Part shown: positions 19,215 to 27,925 of the stretch, in pieces
Layout of the letters: each line of letters begins with the position of its first letter
Position numbering within the stretch: position 1 is the first letter of the stretch
Assembly: GCA_903891475.1 (NCBI GenBank)
Contig: CAITEP010000043.1
Coordinates: forward strand, 1-64,000
DNA length: 64,000 nucleotides
DNA from: an uncultured Mucilaginibacter sp.
GTDB lineage: Bacteria > Bacteroidota > Bacteroidia > Sphingobacteriales > Sphingobacteriaceae
Reading direction: 5' to 3'
Program-made: the position numbers and the translations under genes
Notes under the pieces: generated by a model
The model's input: only the letters and a program-made list of their open reading frames with translations
Told to the model about the DNA's origin: nothing
Database searches by the model: none

Positions 19215-20635
19215 ATTATTGGTTTTAAACTTTTATATAAATTAATGTATTCGTTTGCTGATCTATCCCACGAAAAATCAAGGGCTACCATTATCTTTCT
19301 TAAAGCATCCAGCTCCTTGGTGTTTTTAAATAACTCCAAAGCACGACTAACGGCATGGCAGATATCCGTAACGCTGGCGTTATTGTAACGAATGCCATAG
19401 CCTCCAGTATCACCAAAATCAATTACCGAATCTTTTAAACCGCCTGTGCTCCTTACCATTGGCATGGTACCGTAACGCAAGGCATATAATTGGTTAAGTC
19501 CGCAAGGTTCCACCCGCGAAGGCATGAGTAAATAATCTGCTCCGGCGTATATCAAGTGGGCAAGAGGTTCATCATACCCTATAAAAACATTGCATGTTTT
19601 AGGGAAAGCTGCTTTAAGGGCTATTAATTCCTTTTCGGTATCCTTATCTCCGGTACCCAATATTAATAAGTTAAATCCATCTGGATGGTCGGCAAAGCTT
19701 TTTTCCATAGCTGCCGCAATCATATCGGCTCCTTTTTCAACTACCAATCGGCCTATAAAGGCAATCAGCGGCTTGTCGGTTGATAATTCGAAATGACTGC
19801 ATAAAGCGGCCTTATTTTTTGCTTTGCCTTTTGCAATTTGTTTATTGGTAAAATTACCCGCAATCATAGGGTCGGTTGATGGATCCCAAACATCGGTATC
19901 AATGCCATTAATAATTCCAAGCCCCTTACTGTGCTCTAAGTAAAATAGGTATTCCAAGCCATTCGAACTTTTTGTAAGCTCGTCCAAATAACTAGGCGAA
20001 ACAGTGGTGTATTTCCAGCAACATTTTACTGCCGATGCCAATGGGTTAATGCCACCTGCCCAATCTAATAAACCAATTTTAGTATTATCAATTTCGGGCA
20101 GGTAATTTAACTTATTATATCCAAATGCCCCATGATATTGCCCGTTATGTATGGTAAATACGGCAGGGGTATTGGCAAGACGGGTATATACCTTTGAATG
20201 TTTTATTAAAAATGGAACCAGCCCTGAATGATGGTCGTGGCAATGTATTACATCGGGGTGCTGATTGCTAAAGGTAATCCAATCAAGAAAAGCGATTTGG
20301 AAAGCGATGAACTGCTCGGTTTCGTCGGGGTAACTATAAACCTCTACCCGGTCAATTAACCCGGGTATTTTTATTAGGTATAATTCAAAACCTAACTTAT
20401 CGGTACGCTCCTTTAAAATCTGATAGTATAACCTTCGTTCGCCTAAAAGTGTAAGCCCCTCATAAACGGTTTCAAATTCATTTTCCTGTGTAAATTTACG
20501 GTCGTAAAAAGGCATTACCACCGCGGCATGTAGGCCTGCCTTATTTTGGTATTTAGGCAAAGCGCCCACCACATCGGCAAGCCCACCAACCTTGGCAACC
20601 GGGTAACATTCGGCACTTAAATGGAATATTCTCAT
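19211..20635 (-). CDS. glgA: Glycogen synthase (ADP-glucose)
   Basis: GT5 starch/glycogen synthase of 474 residues. It has the N-terminal ECYPVAKVGGLADVVGALP segment, whose KVGGL motif binds ADP-glucose, and HCHDHHSGLVPF and FTIHNGQYHG in the N-domain. The C-domain has IAFIGRLVVEKGAD and PSRVEPCGLNQLYALRYGTMP, including the catalytic Glu. It is the first gene of the glgA-glgC pair. No branching enzyme or phosphorylase gene is in the window. Confidence 0.96.
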   Translation of the reverse strand: MRIFHLSAECYPVAKVGGLADVVGALPKYQNKAGLHAAVVMPFYDRKFTQENEFETVYEGLTLLGERRLYYQILKERTDKLGFELYLIKIPGLIDRVEVYSYPDETEQFIAFQIAFLDWITFSNQHPDVIHCHDHHSGLVPFLIKHSKVYTRLANTPAVFTIHNGQYHGAFGYNKLNYLPEIDNTKIGLLDWAGGINPLASAVKCCWKYTTVSPSYLDELTKSSNGLEYLFYLEHSKGLGIINGIDTDVWDPSTDPMIAGNFTNKQIAKGKAKNKAALCSHFELSTDKPLIAFIGRLVVEKGADMIAAAMEKSFADHPDGFNLLILGTGDKDTEKELIALKAAFPKTCNVFIGYDEPLAHLIYAGADYLLMPSRVEPCGLNQLYALRYGTMPMVRSTGGLKDSVIDFGDTGGYGIRYNNASVTDICHAVSRALELFKNTKELDALRKIMVALDFSWDRSANEYINLYKSLKPII

Positions 20636-21000
20636 TTATAATTATTAATGGTTTAAGTTACTAAACATTTTCTCACATCAACAAATTCTTTATTTAAAAA
20701 ATAAGTTTCAATTAATAACATTATTTAATAAAAATGGAGCTTTTTTTAACATATCGGCATTAATTCGCGTTTTTTACTTTTTGTGATGTTTTTTAATTCA
20801 TTAATATTTTCAAAAAATAAGTGCGATTTTTTATCAAATTTAACAAACAACAGGTATTTACTATTGGGTTTATTGAAGTAATTGCAAAAATTAAAGTCCA
20901 ACCTAATTTGATAGACTCCTAAGCCCTGATGTAATCCCTATTTTAGCTTTCCATTTTATAATTAGCCATTATACACCGATAAGTATTATTTTTACGCCAA
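20636..21000. other. Intergenic region glgA/surE
   Basis: A 365-base divergent intergenic stretch, very AT-rich with several T runs. It must hold the promoters of glgA (leftward) and surE (rightward). I see no exact TAnnTTTG box. TATTATTTTTA lies about 10 bases before the surE ATG and is the nearest match. No RNA gene or repeat was recognised. Confidence 0.4.
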
Positions 21001-21771
21001 ATGAAAAAGAATCCAACAATACTAGTTGTAAATGATGATGGCATAACCGCGCATGGTATAAAGGCACTTATTGAAGTAATGCAACAAATTGGCAGGGTGG
21101 TGGTGGTAGCGCCTGATAGTCCGCAATCGGGCATGGGGCATGCCATTACCATAGGTAAGCCTATACGTTTGGATAAGGTTGATATTTATAAAGATGTTGA
21201 AATGTACCGTTGCTCTGGCACCCCGGTTGATTGTGTAAAAATCGCCGTTAATAGAATTTTTAAAGGGCAAAAGCCAGACTTATGTGTTTCGGGCATTAAT
21301 CATGGTTTAAATAATTCCATCAACGTGCTTTATTCAGGCACCATGTCGGCCGCGGTTGAGGGAGCTATCGAAAGTATCCCATCAATCGGTTTTTCGTTGG
21401 ATGATTATACCTTACAAGCCGATTTTAGCCATTGCATAAAATTTGTAAAAGAGATTGCCCTACAAGTATTGGCTCATGGTTTACCCCCAGCTACCCTGCT
21501 AAACGTTAACTTTCCAAACACGGATAATATTAAGGGCATAAAAATTTGCAGACAGGCAAATGCCAAATGGGCCGAAGAATTTGATGAACGCTTTGACCCC
21601 TATAAACGCCCTTATTATTGGCTAACCGGGGTTTTTCAGCTGAATGATGGTGGCGAGGACACCGATGTTTGGGCGCTCGAAAATAATTATGCTTCGGTGG
21701 TACCGGTGCAATTTGACATGACGGCGCACCATGCCATTCAAACACTGAATAGCTGGAAATTCAACTTATAA
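21001..21771 (+). CDS. surE: 5'/3'-nucleotidase SurE
   Basis: A metal-dependent survival phosphatase acting on nucleoside monophosphates. It is 256 residues long. The metal-binding motif VNDDGITAHGI is at residues 10-20, followed by VVVAPDSPQSGMGHAIT and SGINHGLNNSINVLYSGTMSAA, all diagnostic. It is followed 12 bases later by a small membrane protein and then lpxB. The gene order suggests a shared transcript, although nothing links SurE to lipid A biochemically. Confidence 0.95.
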   Translation: MKKNPTILVVNDDGITAHGIKALIEVMQQIGRVVVVAPDSPQSGMGHAITIGKPIRLDKVDIYKDVEMYRCSGTPVDCVKIAVNRIFKGQKPDLCVSGINHGLNNSINVLYSGTMSAAVEGAIESIPSIGFSLDDYTLQADFSHCIKFVKEIALQVLAHGLPPATLLNVNFPNTDNIKGIKICRQANAKWAEEFDERFDPYKRPYYWLTGVFQLNDGGEDTDVWALENNYASVVPVQFDMTAHHAIQTLNSWKFNL

Positions 21772-21783
21772 AACAGCATCAAA

Positions 21784-22047
21784 ATGTTTAAACAAAACAA
21801 TATCCTATTTGGTGTAATACTTGGGTTTATAGCTCCAGTAATTGCCTTGCTGGTAAAATACCAGTTAAAGGGTAATTTATACCTCATTAACAAGCCATTA
21901 ATGCCCTATTTTATAGCCATTGCCATCAACCTGGTTTTAGTGCGCGTTTTACATAAAAAAGAGCTTGATAAAACCAGCAGGGGTATTATGCTAGGTACTT
22001 TTACTGCCATGTTGTTGGTATTGGTTCTAAAATCTCAACTTAAATAA
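21784..22047 (+). CDS. Small hypothetical membrane protein
   Basis: An 87-residue protein with three predicted membrane segments: about 8-24 (ILFGVILGFIAPVIALL), 38-54 (MPYFIAIAINLVLVRVL) and 68-84 (GIMLGTFTAMLLVLVL). There is no motif of known function. The stop codon overlaps the lpxB ATG by one base (TAATG), so translation is coupled. Its constant place between surE and lpxB hints at an envelope role, by inference only. Confidence 0.8.
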   Translation: MFKQNNILFGVILGFIAPVIALLVKYQLKGNLYLINKPLMPYFIAIAINLVLVRVLHKKELDKTSRGIMLGTFTAMLLVLVLKSQLK

Positions 22048-23192
22048 TGAAATATTACCTGATAGCCGGCGAGGCCTCTGGCGACTTGCACGGAGCCAAT
22101 TTAATGAAAGCCTTAAAAGCGAAGAATCCGCAGGCGGAGTTTCGTTTTTTTGGTGGCGATAAAATGCTTGCAGAAGGAGGTACACTTGTTAAGCACATAA
22201 AAGAGATGGCTTTTATGGGTTTTATTGAAGTGGTGACAAATTTGAACAGTATTTTTAAAAACCTCGCCCTATGCAAAACCGATATTTTGTTTTGGAAACC
22301 CGATGTGGTTGTTTTGATTGATTTCCCAGGTTTTAATTTAAAGATTGCTGAATTTGCTAAACAAAACAATTTTCTAAACTGTTTTTACATATCGCCAAAG
22401 GTATGGGCCTGGAACCAAAAACGAGTAATTAAAATTAAACGCATTGTTGACCACCTTTTTTGTATTTTACCTTTTGAGGTCGATTTTTATGCAAGCTGGG
22501 GTATGCAGGTTGATTATGTAGGCAACCCATTGCTTGATGCCATAGCTGATTTTAAACCCAATGAGAATTTTATTTTAGAAAACCCTGCCATCACCCATAA
22601 AAAAATCATTGCCTTGTTACCGGGCAGTCGCAAACAAGAAATTAGCAGGTTGTTACCTATAATGATGGAGGCATCACTCCAATTTCCAGATTTTCAATTT
22701 GTGGTTGCTGGCGCGCCAAACTTTAACTTGGCCTATTATCAGCAATTTTTTAACGGCGTGGAGGTGCCAGTGGTTTTTAACGCTACTTACGATTTATTGC
22801 ATGTGGCGGATGCCGCTATTGTAGCATCGGGTACCGCCACACTTGAAGCGGCTTTGCTCAATGTGCCACAGGCGGTGGTTTATATGGGTCACCCAATTTC
22901 TATTACCATAGCACGTATGGTGGTAAAAATAAAATTCATATCGCTGGTAAACCTCATCATGAACCAATTGGTAGTTAAAGAATTGATACAGGCTGATTGC
23001 TCTGTAAAAAACATAACCGATGAAATAAACCTATTGGTAAACAACAAAGACTACCGAGCCACCATGCTAACTAATTACGACCAACTAGATATTAAAATGG
23101 GTACGCCCGGGGCATCCGCAAAAACAGCGGGGTTAATTTTAAAATATATAAAGGAAAAAAAACTGAAACAATCGATTGAGACTATAACCTGA
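22047..23192 (+). CDS. lpxB: Lipid-A-disaccharide synthase
   Basis: A GT19 glycosyltransferase at the inner membrane that condenses UDP-2,3-diacylglucosamine with lipid X. It is 381 residues. It has the N-terminal segment YYLIAGEASGDLHGANLM, then DVVVLIDFPGFNLKIA, FYISPKVWAWNQKRV, LPGSRKQEI (about 193-201) and the late SGTATLEAALLNVPQAVVY motif. All are characteristic of LpxB. It shows that the organism makes lipid A. It is coupled to the upstream small membrane protein. Confidence 0.96.
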   Translation: MKYYLIAGEASGDLHGANLMKALKAKNPQAEFRFFGGDKMLAEGGTLVKHIKEMAFMGFIEVVTNLNSIFKNLALCKTDILFWKPDVVVLIDFPGFNLKIAEFAKQNNFLNCFYISPKVWAWNQKRVIKIKRIVDHLFCILPFEVDFYASWGMQVDYVGNPLLDAIADFKPNENFILENPAITHKKIIALLPGSRKQEISRLLPIMMEASLQFPDFQFVVAGAPNFNLAYYQQFFNGVEVPVVFNATYDLLHVADAAIVASGTATLEAALLNVPQAVVYMGHPISITIARMVVKIKFISLVNLIMNQLVVKELIQADCSVKNITDEINLLVNNKDYRATMLTNYDQLDIKMGTPGASAKTAGLILKYIKEKKLKQSIETIT

Positions 23193-23450
23193 TAATTTAG
23201 TTCATAAATAATAATTATAAATGTTTAATTAATCTCAGATATAGTAAGCTTTATCCTTCTTTATAACGATATTTTATTCTCTACTCTTAGTTTCTAAACT
23301 CTTGATAAAGCCTACAAATAAATATTATGACCTCTGCGCCTTTAAATGATAGTAATCATTTTTAGGACGCTTAACCAATTATAATTTGGCGAAATTTATG
23401 CGTGTTTCAACAATTGCATGCAAGGTTAAATACCAATTAAATTATTATGT

Positions 23451-24545
23451 ATGGTTTTTTTAAGTGAGTTTAAGCCCGGTAAGGTGTCTTTGCCATTGTT
23501 ATTTAATTGGCGAGTTTTACAAATGATAATGTGGTTAATTGGCTTTTTTATTTTGTGGTGTTTATTTTTTTATCCTTCCTTGGGCGAACTTTTATTTTGG
23601 AATATATTAATTCCTATTGCTCCAATACTATTGGTGCTATTACCAGGAGTATGGAGAAATGTTTGTCCACTAGCCACTACCAATTTACTGCCTCGTCATT
23701 TTAATTTATCAAAAAGAAAAAAGCTCACATTTAAACAAATAGGTATACTCAATTTAATTGGAGTTGTTTTTTTATACTTAATCATACCCTTAAGGCATGC
23801 AATATTTAATAATTGTGGGGTAGCCACAGGGATTTTGATTTTACTAATGGTTGCTATTGGAACCTTTGCTGGATTTTTTTACGAATGGAAAAGTGTGTGG
23901 TGTTCTGGCTTATGCCCTGTGCACCCTGTTGAAAAACTTTATGGAGAAAATGTATTATTTACTGTAATAAACGCGCATTGTGATAGCTGTATAAATTGTG
24001 TTACCCCTTGTCCAGACTCTACTCCAAATATAAAGTCAACATCAACAACCAAAACAAAAAGTCATAAACTAGCAGCAATTCTTATTACCGGAGGCTTACC
24101 AGGCTTTATATGGGGTTGGTTCCATGTTCCTGATTCACCTAAAATTGAATACTTATCTAAAATTTTAAGTGTATTTACATTACCCTTTTCAGGACTTGCC
24201 TTTACATTAATCATTTATTATATTTTAGAAACGGTTATAAATAAGATAAATGATAGAACTGGTAAACACAATTTACAAAAAAAACTTACATCCATTTTTG
24301 CTGCTACCGCTGTTTCGTGTTATTATTGGTATCGCATTCCTTCGTTATTTGGATATGGTATTTTTAAAAACGACGGCCTGCTCATTAACTTGCAAACAAG
24401 GCATTTAGGAATGTTATTGACAACAGCTAACCTATTAACAACTTTTTTCTTTTTCTATTGGTTTTTATTTAGAAAAGCCAATAAAAAAAGCTGGACCAAG
24501 CGCCCAGCCGTTTCTTCAAAACAAATAAACGCATATTATAAGTAG
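23451..24545 (+). CDS. Membrane-bound 4Fe-4S protein, NapH/NosR-like (function unknown)
   Basis: A 364-residue polytopic membrane protein with about seven hydrophobic segments and cysteine-rich cytoplasmic patches. WRNVCPLATTN and WCSGLCPVHPVEKLYG resemble the CP motifs of NapH/NosR/RdxA-type electron-transfer proteins. CDSCINCVTPCPDS (about 184-197) is a C-x2-C-x2-C-x3-CP ligand set for a 4Fe-4S cluster, but only one such set is seen. The C-terminal third is hydrophobic without motifs. It stands alone, AT-rich, with no partner oxidoreductase nearby. A role in membrane electron transfer is inferred. Confidence 0.7.
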   Translation: MVFLSEFKPGKVSLPLLFNWRVLQMIMWLIGFFILWCLFFYPSLGELLFWNILIPIAPILLVLLPGVWRNVCPLATTNLLPRHFNLSKRKKLTFKQIGILNLIGVVFLYLIIPLRHAIFNNCGVATGILILLMVAIGTFAGFFYEWKSVWCSGLCPVHPVEKLYGENVLFTVINAHCDSCINCVTPCPDSTPNIKSTSTTKTKSHKLAAILITGGLPGFIWGWFHVPDSPKIEYLSKILSVFTLPFSGLAFTLIIYYILETVINKINDRTGKHNLQKKLTSIFAATAVSCYYWYRIPSLFGYGIFKNDGLLINLQTRHLGMLLTTANLLTTFFFFYWFLFRKANKKSWTKRPAVSSKQINAYYK

Positions 24546-24558
24546 GTTGCTTAAATTA

Positions 24559-26367
24559 CTATTTAGCAGGAGTAATTTTCAACCATTTATTCCTAACCAT
24601 AATTTGATGTGGGGTTGGATCAGAAATTGATTCAATTTTTAATTTCAACCTACTATTTCTCAATAAGTTTACCTTCAGTTTTAAAGGCAAACCATCACGT
24701 TTTATACCTATTTCAACTGTATCGCCGACTTTTTTACCTTTTAAATATCCAGCAATATCAATCGCTGTATTACCATCAATATCAGTAATTTCATCCCCCA
24801 CATTAACTCCATCTATCCAACCAGGACCATCCCTAAAAACAGCAGTTACAAAATTTTTACCATTGCCTGTAGATATATTTACACCTAAAGTTGGATCATT
24901 ACTATTTTCAAGCTCATCAGTTACTTTATAACCAGCATAACCTAAATATTTATTAAAATCAATTGCACTTAATCCATTAATATAATTCTTATAAAACTCA
25001 TCTAAAGACTCATTTGAAAATTTTTCAAGTCCATTTTTAAATTCGGCATCAGTATATCCCCGCTTTTTATCTTTATAGAAAGTTTGGTACATGTACTTCA
25101 TTACATCGTTTAAAGAATACTTGCCATTAGAGTTATTAATAATTTTTAAGTCGAGCAGCAATCCTATTATTGCGCCTTTGTCATAATAGGAGATAGTAGT
25201 ATTTGCCGAATTTTCATTTGGTCTGTATGCTTTTATCCATGCATCAAAACTTGATTCGGCAACTGTTTGAACTCTAGCGCCAGGAGTGCCAATTACATTA
25301 TTAATCTGCCCAGCTAATGAGGTTAGAAATGAATCCGGAGGATATAAATTTGCATGTCGTAAAATCAAATTTTGATAGTAGGCGGTAAACCCTTCTGCAA
25401 TCCACAAATTCGTGGTATAGTTTTCCTTTTCATAATCAAAGGGGCCAAGCGCAATAGGTCGTAACCGCTTCACATTCCACAAATGAAAGTGTTCATGGGC
25501 TACCAAACCTAAAAAATTTTGATAGCCACTTTCACTAGAATAAACATCTCTAAAAGCACTTAAAGTAGTTGAACTTAAATGCTCGAGCCCCCCACCAGCT
25601 CTGGATGAATTATGTACAATAAACAAATAGTATTTATTAGGATTTTCGCCAAAAATCGATGTTTCTTCTTCAATAATTTTTGCCATATCCTTTTTCAAAC
25701 GCTCCTTATCATAATTCCCCCCACCGCACATAGCCACTTCATACTTTACACCTGCGGCATCAAAACCAAAAACATCCTGATTTCCAATTTCAATAGGCGA
25801 ATCAAATAATATATCATAATTAGGTGCTTTTCTAACAAATGGGTTTCCATTTACCCTTTCGAGACTCGTTGAAACGATAGTCCAGCCGTTATATGGCACA
25901 ATTTTAATAGTTGAGGGTTGTTTCAACATGTTGGCAGGATATAAAAACACCCCTGTATTACATAAAAAAGCGTGCGAAGCATCAACAAAACTAGTCCTAA
26001 CTGACATCTCAAAACAATAAACCTTATAACTAACTGTAACTGTTTTTATGCCCGAAGTCCATATCTTCCAACAGTTTTTACTAGTTTTTTGAAAAGGGAT
26101 AACTTTTCCCTCTGAATAAACGTTAAACGTCTCGATATTTTTAGCAAACTCTCTAATTAGATAGGAGCCAGGGGTCCAAACTGGCATTTTTAATTCTATA
26201 AATTTTTGGTTAACCCCTTTTATGTCCATTTCAATATTTAGGTAATGGGCAGCGGCTTCAGGAAAGGTTACCGAATAAGAAATTGAAGTTTTATTAGCAG
26301 ACTTGACCGGAGATATGAGCATGGTAAGTAGTGTTAAAAAGAAGGTTGTGAAGAGTTTTATTTTCAT
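24559..26367 (-). CDS. M61 family metallopeptidase with PDZ domain
   Basis: A 602-residue exported aminopeptidase-like protein. A signal peptide (about 1-23) is followed by the M61 N-terminal beta domain and the catalytic domain. The zinc motif is HEHFH (291-295), and the downstream NLWIAEGFTAYYQNLILR provides the third ligand Glu. A PDZ-like domain is at about 495-575, including the DGPGWIDGVNVGDEITDIDG segment. The family is related to glycyl aminopeptidase. It is probably periplasmic and monocistronic, convergent with the Fe-S membrane protein gene 14 bases away. Confidence 0.9.
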   Translation of the reverse strand: MKIKLFTTFFLTLLTMLISPVKSANKTSISYSVTFPEAAAHYLNIEMDIKGVNQKFIELKMPVWTPGSYLIREFAKNIETFNVYSEGKVIPFQKTSKNCWKIWTSGIKTVTVSYKVYCFEMSVRTSFVDASHAFLCNTGVFLYPANMLKQPSTIKIVPYNGWTIVSTSLERVNGNPFVRKAPNYDILFDSPIEIGNQDVFGFDAAGVKYEVAMCGGGNYDKERLKKDMAKIIEEETSIFGENPNKYYLFIVHNSSRAGGGLEHLSSTTLSAFRDVYSSESGYQNFLGLVAHEHFHLWNVKRLRPIALGPFDYEKENYTTNLWIAEGFTAYYQNLILRHANLYPPDSFLTSLAGQINNVIGTPGARVQTVAESSFDAWIKAYRPNENSANTTISYYDKGAIIGLLLDLKIINNSNGKYSLNDVMKYMYQTFYKDKKRGYTDAEFKNGLEKFSNESLDEFYKNYINGLSAIDFNKYLGYAGYKVTDELENSNDPTLGVNISTGNGKNFVTAVFRDGPGWIDGVNVGDEITDIDGNTAIDIAGYLKGKKVGDTVEIGIKRDGLPLKLKVNLLRNSRLKLKIESISDPTPHQIMVRNKWLKITPAK

Positions 26368-26682
26368 TTATTAAAGTAGTTATTTAATAATTTATATGGT
26401 TATCATGGATATTGAACTTAGAAGTATTGTACAAAATAAGGAAAATTTTGTAATGATTTCAGTCAGCATAAATAAAAAATGAAATTATCAAAAATGATTT
26501 TTTTAAAAATTTATTGAATTACTCCAATTAATTTAAAAATCGATATAAAAAACATGAAAAAAAACATTTTCAAATGAAATATCAGAATATTAGCATATTT
26601 GGCATATGTTTGAGTTAAAAATTTAATATAATTAACAAAATATTATTCTTTAATTTGGAACTATAAAATTATTATTGAGATT
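26368..26682. other. Divergent intergenic region
   Basis: A 315-base, strongly AT-rich region between the M61 gene and the response regulator. A TATGTTTG box at 26605-26612 is oriented toward the regulator, with a leader of about 60 bases. Nothing else is recognised. Confidence 0.35.
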
Positions 26683-27060
26683 ATGGCAGTATGTAAAACA
26701 TGTTTATTAATAGATGATAATTATATTGATAATTTTGTCACTAAAAAAATTATAGAAAATAGCAATTTTGTTGAAAACATTGTCTTGGCTCGTTCTGCAA
26801 GTGAAGCGATTGAGATGATGAAAAATGGCACTTTATATCCGGATGTAATATTTTTGGACGTAAGAATGCCTATAATGGGAGGTTTTGAATTTTTAGAGGA
26901 ATTCAACAAAATTGATGTTGATAAAGAAAACATCCGAATATTCATGCTTTCTTCTTCACTTGATCCTATTGATTTGAAGAAATCAACCGGTAATAAATAT
27001 ATCACCCAGTTTATTCTGAAACCGCTTACTCAAAAAACACTCGAAGATATTTTTAAATGA
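26683..27060 (+). CDS. Single-domain response regulator
   Basis: A 125-residue CheY-like receiver with no output domain. It has the acidic pair Asp11-Asp12, the phosphoacceptor Asp59 in VIFLDVRMP, a Ser in FMLSSSLDP and the conserved Lys113 in ILKPL. All catalytic positions are intact. The cognate kinase is not adjacent. Its stop overlaps the start of the BadF-type kinase gene by four bases (ATGA), which suggests linked production of the two proteins. Confidence 0.92.
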   Translation: MAVCKTCLLIDDNYIDNFVTKKIIENSNFVENIVLARSASEAIEMMKNGTLYPDVIFLDVRMPIMGGFEFLEEFNKIDVDKENIRIFMLSSSLDPIDLKKSTGNKYITQFILKPLTQKTLEDIFK

Positions 27061-27920
27061 TATTAGTTGCTGATAGTGGGTCGTCAAAAACTGATTGGTT
27101 ACTTTACTTGGAAAATCAAGAATTAAAACAATTTCGAACATCTGGTTTAAATCCTTATTTTCTGAATGAAAAGGAGATTGTAAAAATACTATATGATCAA
27201 GCTCAGGAATTGATAAGTTACGCAGCTGAAATAAAAGAAATATATTTTTTTGGAGCTGGTTGTTCAAGTCCTGACAGACACGAAGTAGTATCAAATGCCC
27301 TAAGTGTTTTTTTTACTAAGTCATATATAAGTGTTGATATTGATTTATTAGGTTATGCCTATGCAACCTGTGGCCATCAAAAGGGCTTATGTTGTGTTTT
27401 AGCTACAGGATCAAATATTTCATTTTTTGATGGTGATAACATTCATGATGGTCAACACGGACTCGGTTTTGTATTAGGCGATGAGGGTGCAAGTACTTGG
27501 TTTGGTAAAGAACTGATTACTGACTTTTTATATGGAAATATGCCAACCGATATTTACAAAATTTTTGATGCCACTTTTAAATTAACCAAGGACCAAGTTA
27601 TTAAAAATGTGTACCAAAAACCCGACCCTAATACTTATCTGGCTTCGTTTAGTAAATTCATAGAAACTATTCGAGATTCTGAATATGGAATTGAATTGTT
27701 AAACAGGGGTTTTCTTCAATTTATAGAAAGCAATATAAAGTCGTTCCCACAATACCATAACTTTAAATGTCATTTTGTTGGTTCAATAGCTTTCAATTTT
27801 GCAGAAGAATTAACGACTCTATGTAAAAAAAATGAAATTAGCATAGGCAAAATTATACTTGAACCAATACATGATTTAATGACCTTTATCTTAAAAGGGG
27901 GATTAGAAAAGGCTTATTAA
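27057..27920 (+). CDS. BadF/BadG/BcrA-type ATPase, N-acetylglucosamine kinase-like
   Basis: A 287-residue ASKHA-fold protein. The phosphate-1 motif is LVADSGSSKTDWLL (residues 3-16), the phosphate-2 motif is CVLATGSNISFF, and GFVLGDEGASTWFGKELI matches the N-acetylglucosamine kinase-like branch. It probably phosphorylates an amino sugar from cell wall turnover, but benzoyl-CoA-reductase activator-type chemistry is excluded only by the absence of partner genes. It is co-translated with the receiver protein upstream and convergent with lnt, 5 bases away. Confidence 0.85.
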   Translation: MILVADSGSSKTDWLLYLENQELKQFRTSGLNPYFLNEKEIVKILYDQAQELISYAAEIKEIYFFGAGCSSPDRHEVVSNALSVFFTKSYISVDIDLLGYAYATCGHQKGLCCVLATGSNISFFDGDNIHDGQHGLGFVLGDEGASTWFGKELITDFLYGNMPTDIYKIFDATFKLTKDQVIKNVYQKPDPNTYLASFSKFIETIRDSEYGIELLNRGFLQFIESNIKSFPQYHNFKCHFVGSIAFNFAEELTTLCKKNEISIGKIILEPIHDLMTFILKGGLEKAY

Positions 27921-27925
27921 AGCTA

